Shown: positions 40,068 to 52,868, counted from the stretch's first letter. The stretch is DNA of 64,000 nucleotides from Azospirillum brasilense (GCF_008365405.1 NZ_QOKV01000005.1:186001-250000); one strand, 5' to 3'. Program-made: numbers and translations. Notes: generated by a model from the letters alone, not told the origin.

Positions 40068-43000
40068 ATGTTCAACTTCCTCGTCAACACCAGCCTGCGC
40101 AACCGGCTCTTCGTCCTGGCCGCCGCGGCGATCCTTGTCGTCTACGGCTCGTTCGTCCTCAAAGACCTGCCGATCGACGTCTTCCCCGACCTGAACAAGC
40201 CCACGGTCACGCTGATGACGGAGGCCGAGGGGCTGGCGCCGGAGGAGGTCGAGCAGTTGGTCTCCTTCCCGCTGGAAACGTCGATGAACGGCATGCCGGG
40301 CATCACCCGCGTGCGCTCGGTGTCCGGCGTCGGGCTCAGCATCGTCTTCGTCGAGTTCGATTGGGGCACGGACATCTACCGCAACCGCCAGCAGGTCGCC
40401 GAGCGGCTGGCCATCGTCCAGGGGCAGCTTCCGCCCAACGTCCGGCCGCAGATGGGGCCGATCTCCTCCATCATGGGCGAGATCATGCTGATCGCCATGT
40501 CCGGCGACGGCGTCGGCCCGATGGAGGTCCGTGAACTCGCCGACTGGGTGGTGCGGCCGCGGCTGCTCGCCATTCCCGGCGTCAGCCAGGTCATCCCGAT
40601 CGGCGGGGAGATCCGGCAGTACCGCGTCGCGCCCGACCCGGCGCGGCTGCACGACCTGGAGATCACCACCGACGAACTGGTGAAGGCGCTGCAGCAGTTC
40701 TCGGCCAACACCGGCGGTGGCTTCATCGACCAACATTCCCAGGAGTACCTGATCCGCAACATCGGCCGGACGACCCGGCTGGAGGACCTCCGCAACCTCG
40801 TCGTCGCCTACAAGACGGGGCAGCCCATCCTGCTCCACCAGATCGCCGCCGTGGATTTCGCCGCCCGCGTGAAGCGCGGCGACGCGGGCGTCAACGGCAA
40901 GCCCGCCGTGATCCTGTCCGTCCAGAAGCAACCCGGCGCCGACACCACGACATTGACCGCCGAGGTGGAAGCCGCCCTGGGCGACTTGGCGAAGTTCCTG
41001 CCGAAGGGCGTCCACGCCGACGAGATCCTGTTCAAGCAGGCCAACTTCATCCAGACCTCCATCGGCAACGTGGAGAAGGTCCTGCTGGAGGCGGTTGCCG
41101 TCGTGGCGGTGATCCTCTTCCTGTTCCTGCTGAACGTGCGGACGACGTTCATCTCGCTGACCGCCATCCCGATCTCGATCCTGATCACCGTGCTGGTGTT
41201 CAAGGCGTTCGGCATGTCGATCAACACGATGACGCTGGGCGGCCTCGCCATCGCCATCGGCGAACTCGTCGACGACGCCGTGGTGGACGTTGAGAACATC
41301 TACCGGCGCCTCGGCGAGAACCGGCGGGCGGGCAACCCGCGGGGCATCCTGGAGGTGGTCGCCTCGGCCTCGCAGGAGGTGCGCTCGGGCATCGTCTACG
41401 CCACCATCATCATCATCCTGGTCTTCGTGCCGCTGTTTGCGTTGACCGGCATCGAGGGACGCCTCTTCGCCCCGCTGGGCGTTGCCTACATCGTCTCCAT
41501 CCTGGCCAGCCTCGTCACCGCCATCACCGTCACGCCGGTGCTGTCCTACTACCTGCTTCCCAGGCTGAAGCGGCTAGAGGAGCACGACAGCTGGCTGGTC
41601 CGCAAGCTGAAGGCCGGGAACGCCCGGCTCCTGGGCTGGGCCTTCGCCAACCCGGGGACGCTGTTCGCCACGGTGGGGGCCGCCGTCCTGATCGCCGCGG
41701 CGACGGTGCCGAGCCTGCCGCGCGCCTTCCTGCCGCCGTTCAACGAGGGCACGCTGACCATCTCCATGGTGCTGAACCCCGGCATCTCGCTGGCCGAGTC
41801 CAACCGGGTCGGGCTGGCGGCGGAGAGGCTGATCATGCAGGTGCCCGAGGTGGCCTCCGTCGGGCGCCGCACCGGCCGCGCCGAACTCGATGAGCACGCC
41901 GAGGGCGTCCATTCCAGTGAGATTGATGTCGACCTGAAGCCGTCCGAACGCAGCCGGGCTGAGGTGCTGGCCGATGTCCGCGCCCGGCTGGCCGCCCTGC
42001 CGGTGTCGGTGAACATCGGCCAACCGATCTCGCACCGGCTCGATCACATGCTCTCCGGGGTCCGCGCCCAGATCGCGTTGAAGGTCTTCGGCGAGGATCT
42101 GGACACCCTGCGCAGCCTCGCCGGGCAGCTTCAGCAAAAGCTCGCAGTGGTTCCGGGACTGGTGGACCTCCAGATCGAGAAGCAGGTGCGCATCCCGCAG
42201 GTCCAGGTGGTCGTGGACTACGAGCGGGCGGCGCTCTACGGCGTCACCCCGTCCATGGCGACGGAGGCGCTGGAGAGCCTGTCCAACGGCCGCGTGGTGT
42301 CGGAGATCGTCGACGGCACGCGGCGTTTCGACGTCGTGCTGCGCCTGTCGGACGAGGATCGCACCACCAGCGGCCTGGCGAATCTGCTGGTCGAGACCCC
42401 GGCGGGCCGGGTGCCGCTCAGCCTGTTCGCCTCGGTCGAGGAGACGGACGGCCCCAACCAGATCCTCCGGGAGAACGGCAAGCGCCGCATCGTCATCCTC
42501 GGCAACTCCGACGGCCAGACGGACATGGCCCGGATCGTCGCGGGCATTCGCGACGTGGTCGCCCGGTCGCAGCTGCCGCCGGGCTACTTCACCAGCTTGG
42601 AAGGCACCTTCCAGGCGCAGGAGGAGGCGTCCAAGACCATCGCCGCGCTGTCGATGGTGTCGCTGGCGATGATCTTCCTGGTGCTCTACAGCCGGTACCG
42701 CTCGGCGGTGCTCGCTCTGATCATCATGGGCAACGTGCCGCTGGCCCTCATCGGCAGCGTCGCGGCGCTGTGGATCGCCGGACAGCCGCTGTCGGTGGCC
42801 TCAATGATCGGCTTCATCACGCTGACCGGCATCAGCACGCGCAACGGCATCCTGAAGATCAGCCATTACATCAACCTTGTCCTGCACGAGGGCGAGACCT
42901 TCGGCAAGGCTATGGTGATCCGGGGCAGCCAGGAGCGCCTGACACCCGTGCTGATGACCGCACTGTCGGCGGGCGTGGCGCTGGTGCCGCTGATGATCGG

Positions 43001-43184
43001 CGCCGACGCGCCGGGCAAGGAGATCCTGCACCCGGTCGCCGTCACCATCTTTGGCGGGCTGGTCAGCGCGACCCTGCTCGACACGGTCCTGACCCCGGTC
43101 CTCTTCCTCAAGCTCGGCGAGAAGCCGCTGAACCGTCTGGTCGCCGCCCAGGCCGGTTCGCTGCGTCCGGCCGAGGCCTACTGA
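40068..43184 (+). CDS. cusA: CusA/CzcA-family heavy-metal RND transporter
   Basis: This 1038-residue inner-membrane pump has 12 TM helices in two halves. The first half starts [20 protein letters not shown] and contains [19 protein letters not shown]; the TM4 region has [20 protein letters not shown] with the acidic proton-relay residues. The second half has [20 protein letters not shown]. The HME-RND family exports Cu(I), Ag(I), Zn, Co or Cd. Copper is favoured by the operon, but metal choice cannot be read from the sequence alone. It follows the adaptor by 13 bases. Confidence 0.88.
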   Translation: MFNFLVNTSLRNRLFVLAAAAILVVYGSFVLKDLPIDVFPDLNKPTVTLMTEAEGLAPEEVEQLVSFPLETSMNGMPGITRVRSVSGVGLSIVFVEFDWGTDIYRNRQQVAERLAIVQGQLPPNVRPQMGPISSIMGEIMLIAMSGDGVGPMEVRELADWVVRPRLLAIPGVSQVIPIGGEIRQYRVAPDPARLHDLEITTDELVKALQQFSANTGGGFIDQHSQEYLIRNIGRTTRLEDLRNLVVAYKTGQPILLHQIAAVDFAARVKRGDAGVNGKPAVILSVQKQPGADTTTLTAEVEAALGDLAKFLPKGVHADEILFKQANFIQTSIGNVEKVLLEAVAVVAVILFLFLLNVRTTFISLTAIPISILITVLVFKAFGMSINTMTLGGLAIAIGELVDDAVVDVENIYRRLGENRRAGNPRGILEVVASASQEVRSGIVYATIIIILVFVPLFALTGIEGRLFAPLGVAYIVSILASLVTAITVTPVLSYYLLPRLKRLEEHDSWLVRKLKAGNARLLGWAFANPGTLFATVGAAVLIAAATVPSLPRAFLPPFNEGTLTISMVLNPGISLAESNRVGLAAERLIMQVPEVASVGRRTGRAELDEHAEGVHSSEIDVDLKPSERSRAEVLADVRARLAALPVSVNIGQPISHRLDHMLSGVRAQIALKVFGEDLDTLRSLAGQLQQKLAVVPGLVDLQIEKQVRIPQVQVVVDYERAALYGVTPSMATEALESLSNGRVVSEIVDGTRRFDVVLRLSDEDRTTSGLANLLVETPAGRVPLSLFASVEETDGPNQILRENGKRRIVILGNSDGQTDMARIVAGIRDVVARSQLPPGYFTSLEGTFQAQEEASKTIAALSMVSLAMIFLVLYSRYRSAVLALIIMGNVPLALIGSVAALWIAGQPLSVASMIGFITLTGISTRNGILKISHYINLVLHEGETFGKAMVIRGSQERLTPVLMTALSAGVALVPLMIGADAPGKEILHPVAVTIFGGLVSATLLDTVLTPVLFLKLGEKPLNRLVAAQAGSLRPAEAY

Positions 43185-43221
43185 TCCCCCTCACCCGGTC
43201 CATCCAGAAGGAAACCACACC

Positions 43222-43614
43222 GTGAAGTTCTCGACCCTCCTCCTCGCCACCGCCCTCTTCACCGCCCCGGCCACGGCCTTCGCCGACGGCCCGAAGATTG
43301 GCCCGAACGGTGGCCAGCGCGCCGACGCGGGCCCCTACCACGTCGAAGTCGTGCTCAAGGGCAACGACGTCGTCCTGTACGTGACCGATGGTGCCGACAA
43401 GCCGGTCGATGTGACCGGCGCCAAGGCCGAGGCGACCGTCCTGGCGAACAAGCAGACCCAGAAGGTCGCGCTCGAACCCGCGGGCGCCAACGCCCTCAAG
43501 GGGCAGGCGAACCTCGGCGGCGCGCACGACAGCGTGAAGGTGGTCACCGCGCTGACCATGCCCGGCCAGAAGCCGGTGCAGGCCCGCTTCGAAATGGGCC
43601 ACGCGGGTCACTGA
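43222..43614 (+). CDS. Small exported protein linked to RND efflux
   Basis: This 130-residue protein has a signal peptide (MKFSTLLLATALFTAPATAFA) and a beta-rich mature part with GPNGGQRADAGPYHVEVVLK and VVLYVTDGADKPVDVTGA, ending in a His-containing tail (EMGHAGH). Similar proteins are found next to CusA-type pumps and could be small periplasmic metal-binding factors. No named family is claimed. It is the last gene of the efflux operon; a run of hairpins follows. Confidence 0.6.
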   Translation: MKFSTLLLATALFTAPATAFADGPKIGPNGGQRADAGPYHVEVVLKGNDVVLYVTDGADKPVDVTGAKAEATVLANKQTQKVALEPAGANALKGQANLGGAHDSVKVVTALTMPGQKPVQARFEMGHAGH

Positions 43615-43615
43615 T

Positions 43616-43772
43616 ACGGTCGGAAAATGATCGCTTTCATCATTCTCCAACCGTGAAACCCGGCAGATCAATGCTTTAGCATTGATCGAGAGGGTCATGC
43701 CGACGGCGCCTTCAGGTGCCGTCGGCATGAGATCGGCATGGGCGGCATCAGGATTTCCGCTCCATGCCGCCC
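43616..43772 (+). repeat. Four consecutive inverted repeats between RND and sialidase-fold genes
   Basis: Four stem-loop sequences lie in a row. First, arms 43616-43631 and 43639-43654 (14 of 16 paired, 7-base loop). Second, 43666-43675 and 43678-43687 (10 of 10, GATCAATGCT with its complement). Third, 43696-43710 and 43715-43729 (14 of 15, TTCA loop). Fourth, 43740-43748 and 43764-43772 (9 of 9). They fill the gap between the two genes. They may be a transcription terminator cluster, RNA stabilising elements or a mobile repeat. No clear T-run follows. Confidence 0.6.
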
Positions 43773-43792
43773 CGCAAGCAAGGAGATGCGCG

Positions 43793-44659
43793 ATGAGCGC
43801 CAAGAAGAAACTCGCCACGATGGCTGCCGCCCTGCTGGTCGGTGCCGTGGTCGCCGGACCGGTCTGGGCGGCCGAGACCCTCAAGCTGAACGAGGTCTCG
43901 CACCTCCACGGGATTGCCGTGGGCCCCGCAGACCCGTCGCGCCTGTATCTCGCCTCGCATCACGGCGTGTGGCTGACCAACCCCGACGGCACGGCCACGC
44001 GGGTATCCGACAACCGTTGGGACTACATGGGATTCACACCGAATCCGGCGCAGCCCGACGCCTTCTTCGCCAGCGGTCACCCGGAGAAGGGCGGGCACCT
44101 CGGCGTCCTCGTCTCGACCGATGGCGCGAAGACCTGGAAGCCGATCTCGGCGGGTGTGAACGGACCCGTGGACTTCCACGCCATGGACGTCAGCCCGGCC
44201 GACCCGACGGTGCTGTACGGGCACTACGGCAGCGTCCAGATCAGCCGCGACGCCGGGAAGACCTGGGAGGTGACCGGCAAGCCGCCCGCCGACATGTTCG
44301 ACCTGGCGGCCTCCTCGAAGGACCCGAACACCGTGTACGGCGCCACGCGCGCCGGACTTATGGTGAGCCGCGACGCAGGCAGGACCTGGCAGGCCGCCCA
44401 CATCGTGCGGCGCCCGGCGACCATGGTCACGACCACGAAGGACGGCGCCGCCTACGCCTACCAAGTCGGCACCGGTCTGCTCAAGACGACCGAGCCGAGC
44501 CTCGCGTGGCAACCGGTCAGCAACACCTTCGGTGACGCCGTCCTGCTGCACCTTGCGGTCGACCCGACCAACCCCGAGCGGCTCTACGCCGTGACCGACA
44601 AGAGCGCCATCCTGACCAGCCAGGACGGCGGCAAGACCTGGAAGCCGTTCCGGTCGTGA
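43793..44659 (+). CDS. Exported sialidase-fold (BNR-repeat) protein
   Basis: This 288-residue protein has a signal peptide (MSAKKKLATMAAALLVGAVV, cleaved after WA-A) and repeated Asp-box-like units: STDGAKTWKPIS, SRDAGKTWEVTG, SRDAGRTWQAAH and SQDGGKTWKPFR, each S-x-D-x-G-x-T-W. This predicts a beta-propeller. Such exported propellers next to copper genes are of unknown role; glycoside hydrolase activity is not supported. The start is ATG 43793 with AAGGAG upstream; the longer frame crosses the hairpin region and is rejected. Confidence 0.75.
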   Translation: MSAKKKLATMAAALLVGAVVAGPVWAAETLKLNEVSHLHGIAVGPADPSRLYLASHHGVWLTNPDGTATRVSDNRWDYMGFTPNPAQPDAFFASGHPEKGGHLGVLVSTDGAKTWKPISAGVNGPVDFHAMDVSPADPTVLYGHYGSVQISRDAGKTWEVTGKPPADMFDLAASSKDPNTVYGATRAGLMVSRDAGRTWQAAHIVRRPATMVTTTKDGAAYAYQVGTGLLKTTEPSLAWQPVSNTFGDAVLLHLAVDPTNPERLYAVTDKSAILTSQDGGKTWKPFRS

Positions 44660-44678
44660 TGTGCCGGGGGATGTGGTG

Positions 44679-45137
44679 ATGAAGGCGATGAAGATTGGCG
44701 TTGGCTTGGCGATGGGTGCGGCGATCACGGTGGCTGGCGTCGTCCTGTTCGCTGGCCCCAAGGCAGGCGCCGATCCAACCGACGCCGCCCAGGTTGCCCA
44801 GGGCAAGGCGGTCTACGCGGAGCAGTGCGCGTCGTGCCACGGCGCGCGGCTCGAGGGCCAGCCGGAGTGGCAAAGCCGCAAGCCAGACGGCCGTCTGCCC
44901 GCGCCGCCGCACGACGCCTCCGGGCACACGTGGCACCACCCCGACGCCGACCTCTTCAAAATCACCAAGCAAGGCGTCGTTGAATTCGCCCCGCCCGGCT
45001 ACGAGAGCGACATGCCCGCCTTCGGCGGCGTGCTGAGCGATGCCGAGATCTGGGCGGTCCTGGCCTTCATCAAGAGCTCCTGGCCCGAGGAGATCCGTCT
45101 TCGCCACGCCGCCCTGAGCGAACGCGCGAAGAAGTGA
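44679..45137 (+). CDS. Exported monoheme cytochrome c
   Basis: This 152-residue protein has a signal sequence (about 1-31) and a cytochrome-c class I domain: [20 protein letters not shown] with the heme motif CASCH and the distal Met in [20 protein letters not shown]. It is a candidate electron donor for the B-type oxidase or electron acceptor for copper-related redox proteins. The ATG at 44679 has GGGGGAT upstream; a GTG at 44661 is possible. It lies 19 bases after the sialidase-fold gene. Confidence 0.8.
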   Translation: MKAMKIGVGLAMGAAITVAGVVLFAGPKAGADPTDAAQVAQGKAVYAEQCASCHGARLEGQPEWQSRKPDGRLPAPPHDASGHTWHHPDADLFKITKQGVVEFAPPGYESDMPAFGGVLSDAEIWAVLAFIKSSWPEEIRLRHAALSERAKK

Positions 45138-45171
45138 GGAGAGGACGCGAGCGGGCCACACAACGCGCTTG

Positions 45172-45192
45172 ACCTTCCAGTCATTGGAAGGT
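45172..45192 (+). promoter_or_regulatory. CueR operator of copA
   Basis: This is an inverted repeat with arms ACCTTCCA and TGGAAGGT and spacer GTCAT, identical to the copZ operator on the other strand at 12176-12196. It overlaps TTGACC at 45169-45174. It lies 97 bases before the copA start codon. Confidence 0.88.
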
Positions 45193-45288
45193 GGAGCCTT
45201 GGTTTCATGGATGCCATCGCACGCCGGTGCCGGGAAGCGCGAACGAACGCGGAGGCACCGACGCCTGCATGCGAAGGGAGAAGCGAAC

Positions 45289-47691
45289 ATGAACGACCAG
45301 CACCGCAGCCACGCACACCATCCTGACCACCACAGTCACGGTGGGCACGACCACCACGCCGGTGCCGACGACCGGCCCAAGGTGAAGGACCCCGTGTGCG
45401 GCATGATGGTCGATCCCGAGCGGACCGGGCACCAAGCCGGGCATGGCGGCCAGACCTTCCACTTCTGCTCGGCGCGCTGCCACGACAAGTTCGTCGCCGA
45501 CCCGGAGCGGTACCTGAAGCTGGAGGCAAAGCCCGCCGCTCCCGAGAAGGCCGCCCAGGCGTCGCCGCAGAAGGGCATGATCTACACCTGCCCGATGCAC
45601 CCGGAGATCCGCCAGGAGGGGCCGGGCAACTGCCCGATCTGCGGCATGGCCCTGGAGCCGGTCGGAGCCACCCTTGCGGAAGGGCCCAACCCGGAACTCG
45701 TCGACATGACGCGGCGGTTCTGGATCGGCTTGGTCCTGAGCGTGCCGCTGCTGGTGCTGGAGATGGGCGGCCACATCCCGGGGCTTGGGCTCCATGACGT
45801 GGTGCCGCCCCGCGTCTCCGTCTGGGTGCAGTTCCTGTTGGCGACGCCGGTGGTGCTGTGGGCGGGTTGGCCACTGCTGGAGCGCGGCTGGCGGTCGTTC
45901 GTGAACCGCAGCCTGAACATGTTCAGCCTGATCGCGCTGGGCGTCGGAGTGGCCTACGTGTTCAGCCTGGTCGCGACGTTCCTGCCGGGCGTCTTCCCGC
46001 CGAGCTTCCGCGGCATGGACGGCGTGGTGGCCGTCTATTACGAGGCGGCCGCCGTCATCACGGTGCTGGTGCTGCTCGGGCAGGTGCTCGAGCTCCGCGC
46101 CCGCGAGCAGACCGGCGGCGCCATCCGCGCGCTGCTCAACCTCGCGCCCAAGACGGCGCGGCGCATCCGTACCGACGGCGAGGATGAGGAGGTGCCGCTC
46201 GAGGTGGTCCAGGTCGGCGACCGGCTGCGCGTCCGTCCCGGCGACGGCGTGCCTGTCGACGGCGAGGTCCTGGAGGGCCGCAGCGCCGTCGACGAGTCCA
46301 TGGTCACCGGCGAGAGCATGCCGGTCGGGAAGGAGCCGGGCGCCAAGGTCATCGGCGGCACCGTGAACCAGACGGGCGCCCTGGTGATGCGCGCCGAGAA
46401 GGTTGGGTCCGACACCATGCTGTCGCGCATCGTCACCATGGTGGCCGAGGCCCAGCGCAGCCGGGCGCCCATCCAGCGCATGGCCGACGTGGTGTCTGGC
46501 TACTTCGTTCCGGCGGTGATCCTCGTGGCCGCCCTGGCCTTCGTCGCTTGGATGGTCTGGGGGCCGCAGCCCGCCTTCGCCTACGCGCTGATCGCGGCGG
46601 TCTCGGTGCTCATCATCGCCTGCCCTTGCGCGCTGGGGCTGGCGACGCCGATGTCGATCATGGTCGGTGTCGGCAAGGGGGCGACCGCGGGCGTCCTGAT
46701 CAAGGACGCGGCGTCCCTTGAGCGGTTCGAGAAGGTCGACACGCTCGTCGTTGACAAGACCGGCACCCTGACCGAGGGCAAGCCAAAGGTGACCGCCGTG
46801 GTTCCGGCGCCGGGCATCGACGAGGCGGACCTTCTGACGCTGGCGGCGAGCCTGGAGCGGTCGAGCGAGCACCCGCTGGCGGCCGCCATCGTCGCCTCCG
46901 CCAAGGAACGGGGCCTGCCGCTGCGGGACGTCGCCGACTTCGGCTCCGTCACCGGCAAGGGCGTCGTCGGGACGGTCGGCGGGCGCACAGTGTCCCTCGG
47001 CAACGCCGCGATGATGCGGGACCAGGGTGTCGCGCTGGGCGACCTGGAAACGCGCGCCGACGACCTCCGGCGCGAGGGTGCCACCGCTCTCTTCGCCGCC
47101 ATCGACGGCCAGCCGGGTGGCGTGATTGCGGTCGCCGACCCGATCAAGGCGACCACGCCGCATGCGCTGGAGACGCTCCGGAACGATGGTGTGCGGATCG
47201 TCATGCTGACCGGCGACAACCGGACCACGGCCGAGGCGGTGGCGCGTCGCCTGGGCATCGACGCGGTCGAGGCCGAGGTGCTGCCGGAGGACAAGAACCA
47301 GGTGGTGAAGCGGCTGAAGGCGCAGGGCCGGGTGGTGGCGATGGCCGGAGACGGCGTGAACGACGCCCCGGCGTTGGCCGAGGCCGACGTCGGCGTGGCG
47401 ATGGGCACCGGCACCGAGGTCGCGATTCAGAGTGCCGGGGTGACGCTGGTGAAGGGGGATCTGGCGGGCATCGCACGGGCGCGGACTCTCAGCCGGGCAA
47501 CGATGCGCAACATCCGGCAGAACCTGTTTCTGGCGTTCGTCTACAACGCGCTCGGCGTGCCGGTCGCGGCGGGTGTCTTCTACCCGCTGTTCGGGTGGAC
47601 GCTGTCACCGATCATCGCCGCGTCCGCGATGGCCCTGAGTTCGGTGTCCGTGGTCGGGAACGCGCTGCGGCTGCGTAGGCTCAAATTGTAG
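45289..47691 (+). CDS. copA: Copper-exporting P1B-type ATPase CopA
   Basis: This 800-residue protein has a His-rich N-terminus ([16 protein letters not shown]), a YHS-type domain ([22 protein letters not shown]) and an HMBD domain ([20 protein letters not shown]) in place of HMA domains. The ATPase core shows TGES in [10 protein letters not shown], the metal-binding [12 protein letters not shown], the phosphorylation site DKTGTLTEG, the hinge [12 protein letters not shown] and [20 protein letters not shown]. It exports Cu(I) from the cytoplasm. The ATG at 45289 was chosen with GGGAG upstream. The CueR operator controls it. Confidence 0.93.
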   Translation: MNDQHRSHAHHPDHHSHGGHDHHAGADDRPKVKDPVCGMMVDPERTGHQAGHGGQTFHFCSARCHDKFVADPERYLKLEAKPAAPEKAAQASPQKGMIYTCPMHPEIRQEGPGNCPICGMALEPVGATLAEGPNPELVDMTRRFWIGLVLSVPLLVLEMGGHIPGLGLHDVVPPRVSVWVQFLLATPVVLWAGWPLLERGWRSFVNRSLNMFSLIALGVGVAYVFSLVATFLPGVFPPSFRGMDGVVAVYYEAAAVITVLVLLGQVLELRAREQTGGAIRALLNLAPKTARRIRTDGEDEEVPLEVVQVGDRLRVRPGDGVPVDGEVLEGRSAVDESMVTGESMPVGKEPGAKVIGGTVNQTGALVMRAEKVGSDTMLSRIVTMVAEAQRSRAPIQRMADVVSGYFVPAVILVAALAFVAWMVWGPQPAFAYALIAAVSVLIIACPCALGLATPMSIMVGVGKGATAGVLIKDAASLERFEKVDTLVVDKTGTLTEGKPKVTAVVPAPGIDEADLLTLAASLERSSEHPLAAAIVASAKERGLPLRDVADFGSVTGKGVVGTVGGRTVSLGNAAMMRDQGVALGDLETRADDLRREGATALFAAIDGQPGGVIAVADPIKATTPHALETLRNDGVRIVMLTGDNRTTAEAVARRLGIDAVEAEVLPEDKNQVVKRLKAQGRVVAMAGDGVNDAPALAEADVGVAMGTGTEVAIQSAGVTLVKGDLAGIARARTLSRATMRNIRQNLFLAFVYNALGVPVAAGVFYPLFGWTLSPIIAASAMALSSVSVVGNALRLRRLKL

Positions 47692-47757
47692 GAGGATCGA
47701 CGGGTGTCGCCCGCGCGAAGGCCGGACGCCGGTCTTCCCGGACCATGCTCCTGACCG

Positions 47758-48507
47758 TCATCCGTGGGTGTCGGGAATTCCCATTGGTATTGTCTGCCGA
47801 GTTCCTACCGCGGCCTGCTTTCCCGCGCATGGAAGGAACTGGGCTACCCGTTTGAACGCTGACCGGTTCGATCGGCATCGAGGGTCCTTCCAAGGGTTGT
47901 CAGGCGAGTCCGGATCCAGCACCTCCAACACGCGGTCCATAGCTTCGACCGGCGGCGCCTCTCTCTGGCCCACGCCATTCCACCCCTTCGTCAGCGGCAC
48001 CTTGGCTTTCAGCCTGGCCACCATTTCGTCCAACTGCGCCTTGCGCTTCGACGCGGCCTCCAGATCGAGGTCATTGCTGCCCTCCTGTCCGAGCCATTGG
48101 GGGGAACGGGCAACGGTCCGCACTCGATTCGCCGTGGTATGCTGATGGACCGTTTTGGTGGTCACCGGCGCCCCCATACGGACCTGTTCGAGCGACACCA
48201 CCTTGCGAGCATTCGTAGGCTTGGTACAGGCGTCACCGCCCACCTCGTCCAGATGCCGCACTGCTGCCCCGGCGACGCTGGCGACCTCGTGGCTCTTGAG
48301 GAATTGGCCGGAGAGCATCCGGCTTTCGATGTCGATGCCGGTCTCAGCAGCCCATTGATACAGGAACTTCAGGGACTGGCAGTTTGCCTGCAGGGCGTTG
48401 CTGGCCCGATGGGCGGTGCGCCGAATTGTCAGCCGCCAAGCGTTCCACCAGATAGGAGGCACGCCAACGGAAGCGATCAAGAGGGAGATTCGCTCCCCCT
48501 CCATCAC
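47758..48507 (-). pseudogene. Truncated tyrosine-recombinase-like (phage-type integrase) remnant
   Basis: The first 60 or so codons encode TIRRTAHRASNALQANCQSL and KFLYQWAAETGIDIESRML, the SAM-like core-binding domain of site-specific integrases, and later a helical segment with LDLEAASKRKAQLDEMVARL. The frame goes on to PDSPDNPWKDPRCR but then turns into Arg/Ser/Thr-rich sequence with no R-H-R-Y catalytic domain. The C-terminal catalytic half is thus missing. It marks the boundary between the accessory genes and ssb-uvrA and may be the remains of the integrase that brought the island. Confidence 0.55.
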
Positions 48508-48665
48508 GATGATGCGGACCTGAAGCCGTGCAATTCTTTACAGGCTTCCCCGGTAACAATCTCACAGGCAGAAAAACACCACAGCCGGTAAGGTATGCAA
48601 CCGGGGAAACCAGTAAACACAAAGGCCTCAGGCTGGAAACCTCACACGACCACCCCTGGTAAGTT

Positions 48666-49169
48666 TTAGAACGGGATTTCGTCGTCCAGGTCGTCGTGCT
48701 TGGGCGGAGCACCGCCGCCGCTACGACCGCCACCACCGTAGCCGCCACCACCGCTGCCGCCGCCGCTGTAGCCACCGCCACCACCGCCGCCACCGCCGCC
48801 ACCGCCGCCACGCGACTCGTAGCCGCCGCCGCCGTAACCGCCGCCGCCGCCACCTTCGCCCTCACGGCCGCCGGTGAAGTCGATCTCGGCGACACGCACC
48901 GACAGGCCGGCGCCGCGGGTGCCGTCGCGCTTCTCGAACTCGCGGAGCGTCACCTCACCGGAGATGACCACGGCCTTGCCCTTGGTCAGGTGCTGCGCCA
49001 GAGCCTCCGCACGGCGGCCCCAGATGGAGCAGTCCACCCACTGGGTGGTCTTGCGGTCGCCGAATCCGACGTCGTTGGCGACGCGGAAGCCCAGAACCTT
49101 TTCACCGCTCTGCGTGGAGCGAAGCTCGCCATCCGCGCCGAGGCGCCCCGTAAACGTCCATACATTCAT
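48666..49169 (-). CDS. ssb: Single-stranded DNA-binding protein
   Basis: This 167-residue protein has an OB-fold N-terminal half (MNVWTFTGRLGADGELRSTQ, GFRVANDVGF, TQWVDCSIWGRRAEALAQHL, GKAVVISGEVTLREFEKRDG). A long Gly-rich linker with Tyr and Ser follows, and the canonical acidic tail DDEIPF binds partner proteins. It coats single-stranded DNA in replication and repair. It is divergent from uvrA, separated by 467 bases that include two SOS boxes. A CCCGGTATCC inverted repeat lies just upstream of its start. Confidence 0.95.
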   Translation of the reverse strand: MNVWTFTGRLGADGELRSTQSGEKVLGFRVANDVGFGDRKTTQWVDCSIWGRRAEALAQHLTKGKAVVISGEVTLREFEKRDGTRGAGLSVRVAEIDFTGGREGEGGGGGGYGGGGYESRGGGGGGGGGGGGGYSGGGSGGGGYGGGGRSGGGAPPKHDDLDDEIPF

Positions 49170-49193
49170 CGCACGTGTCTCCTAGCGCGGGTT

Positions 49194-49250
49194 CCCGGTA
49201 TCCCATCCGACCCGTTCGGGCGCCCGGCGGAAGGGCGTCCGGATACCGGG
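49194..49250 (-). promoter_or_regulatory. Inverted repeat in the ssb leader/promoter
   Basis: CCCGGTATCC (49194-49203) and GGATACCGGG (49241-49250) are perfect 10-base arms around a 37-base GC-rich interior that can itself fold. It starts 25 bases upstream of the ssb ATG, so it is in the ssb leader RNA or promoter. Control of ssb by RNA structure or a protein is possible but not shown. Confidence 0.45.
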
Positions 49251-49406
49251 GGTGTCTGTTCGCAGGGCCGGTTTGATCCATGGATCGGTCCATGCCCCAC
49301 CCTGCCTTGCGCTTCACAAAGCATGCGGAAAGGGCACGGGTCAACCGCCGCCGCGGAGCGCTTCGCCCCTTCCACCCGGATCAACCCGCCCACTCCGCGC
49401 GAAAGA

Positions 49407-49421
49407 GAACACTCCATGAAC
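49407..49421. promoter_or_regulatory. SOS (LexA) box 1
   Basis: GAAC-ACTCCAT-GAAC matches the alphaproteobacterial LexA box GAAC-N7-GAAC (GTTC-N7-GTTC on the other strand). It lies between ssb and uvrA, 216 bases before the uvrA start codon. The same 18-base core is repeated at 49628. Confidence 0.8.
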
Positions 49422-49627
49422 AAACATAGCAGAGAGAGTCCGTGCCGCCAACATATTCCTTGGTGGCTCTCCATCGTCGGCTCCATGGCATTCCCACACC
49501 GCGACCCTGGGTCCCGCAAGGCCGGAAAGGGACGCGTACCGGTGGCAAGTCGCCTGCGCGTGGCACATATCTGTCCGGGCTTTCGGAGCTTTTTTGGCGC
49601 CTTCCCTTCCCCTCCGGTTTCGGCTAA

Positions 49628-49636
49628 GAACACTCC

Positions 49637-49642
<6 letters not shown>
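49628..49642. promoter_or_regulatory. SOS (LexA) box 2, overlapping the uvrA start codon
   Basis: A second GAAC-ACTCCAT-GAAC, identical to box 1, covers the uvrA start codon ATG (49637-49639). LexA bound here would block initiation or early elongation. Box 1 and box 2 also share one base before and three bases after the box. Confidence 0.8.
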
Positions 49643-52489
<2,847 letters not shown>

Positions 52490-52494
52490 AGTCG

Positions 52495-52519
52495 GGCCGG
52501 GGCCACCCCCGGCCTTTTT
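52495..52519 (+). terminator. Rho-independent terminator of uvrA
   Basis: GGCCGGGG and CCCCGGCC form an 8-base stem with a CCAC loop, followed directly by TTTTT at 52515. It begins 6 bases after the uvrA stop codon. Confidence 0.85.
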
Positions 52520-52604
52520 CTTCCGACCGACTTTTGTCCCGGAAACAAAGCCGCAGCGGGGGCGTTTCCTCTCCATCTTTCGCCAAACAGGATGGAGACG
52601 GAAC

Positions 52605-52805
52605 ATGTCCAGGACCATGATGTCCGGTGTGGCGCTGGCTTTCGGCGCGGCCCTGCTGGTCAGCGCCTGCGGTACCGACGAGTCCACCAGCACCACGACC
52701 ACCACCACGACCACCTCGCCCGGCTACGGCAACTCCAGCCTGACCACCCCGCCGGCCAGCGGGTCGACCACCACCGAGCGCACGACGACGACCAAGAGCG
52801 AATAA
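52605..52805 (+). CDS. Small Thr/Ser-rich lipoprotein
   Basis: This 66-residue protein has a lipoprotein signal peptide (SGVALAFGAALLVSACG, lipobox VSAC) followed by a low-complexity Thr/Ser-rich tail (STTTTTTTTSPG, TTTERTTTTKSE). The short mature part without a folded domain suggests a surface or periplasmic anchored tail. The start ATG 52605 fits the GGAGACGGAAC stretch upstream. A hairpin follows 27 bases later. Confidence 0.65.
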   Translation: MSRTMMSGVALAFGAALLVSACGTDESTSTTTTTTTTSPGYGNSSLTTPPASGSTTTERTTTTKSE

Positions 52806-52832
52806 GGACTGGTCGCGTCGGACTTAAGAGAA

Positions 52833-52868
52833 ACGGCCGGCTCCGCACAGGTGGGACCGGCCGTTGTC
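52833..52868 (+). terminator. Hairpin after the small lipoprotein gene
   Basis: ACGGCCGG (52833-52840) and CCGGCCGT (52857-52864) form an 8-base stem with a 16-base loop, followed by TGTC. The weak T-run makes it a likely but imperfect terminator. Confidence 0.55.

Larger units (their letters stand above)
49170..49636. other. ssb-uvrA divergent promoter region
   Basis: This 467-base region holds no gene. It contains the inverted repeat 49194-49250, the first SOS box at 49407 and part of the second at 49628. A weak open frame from the ATG in the first SOS box (49417) runs to 49640 but has no family look, and its start resembles the uvrA start because both sit in the same SOS-box sequence. Confidence 0.5.
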
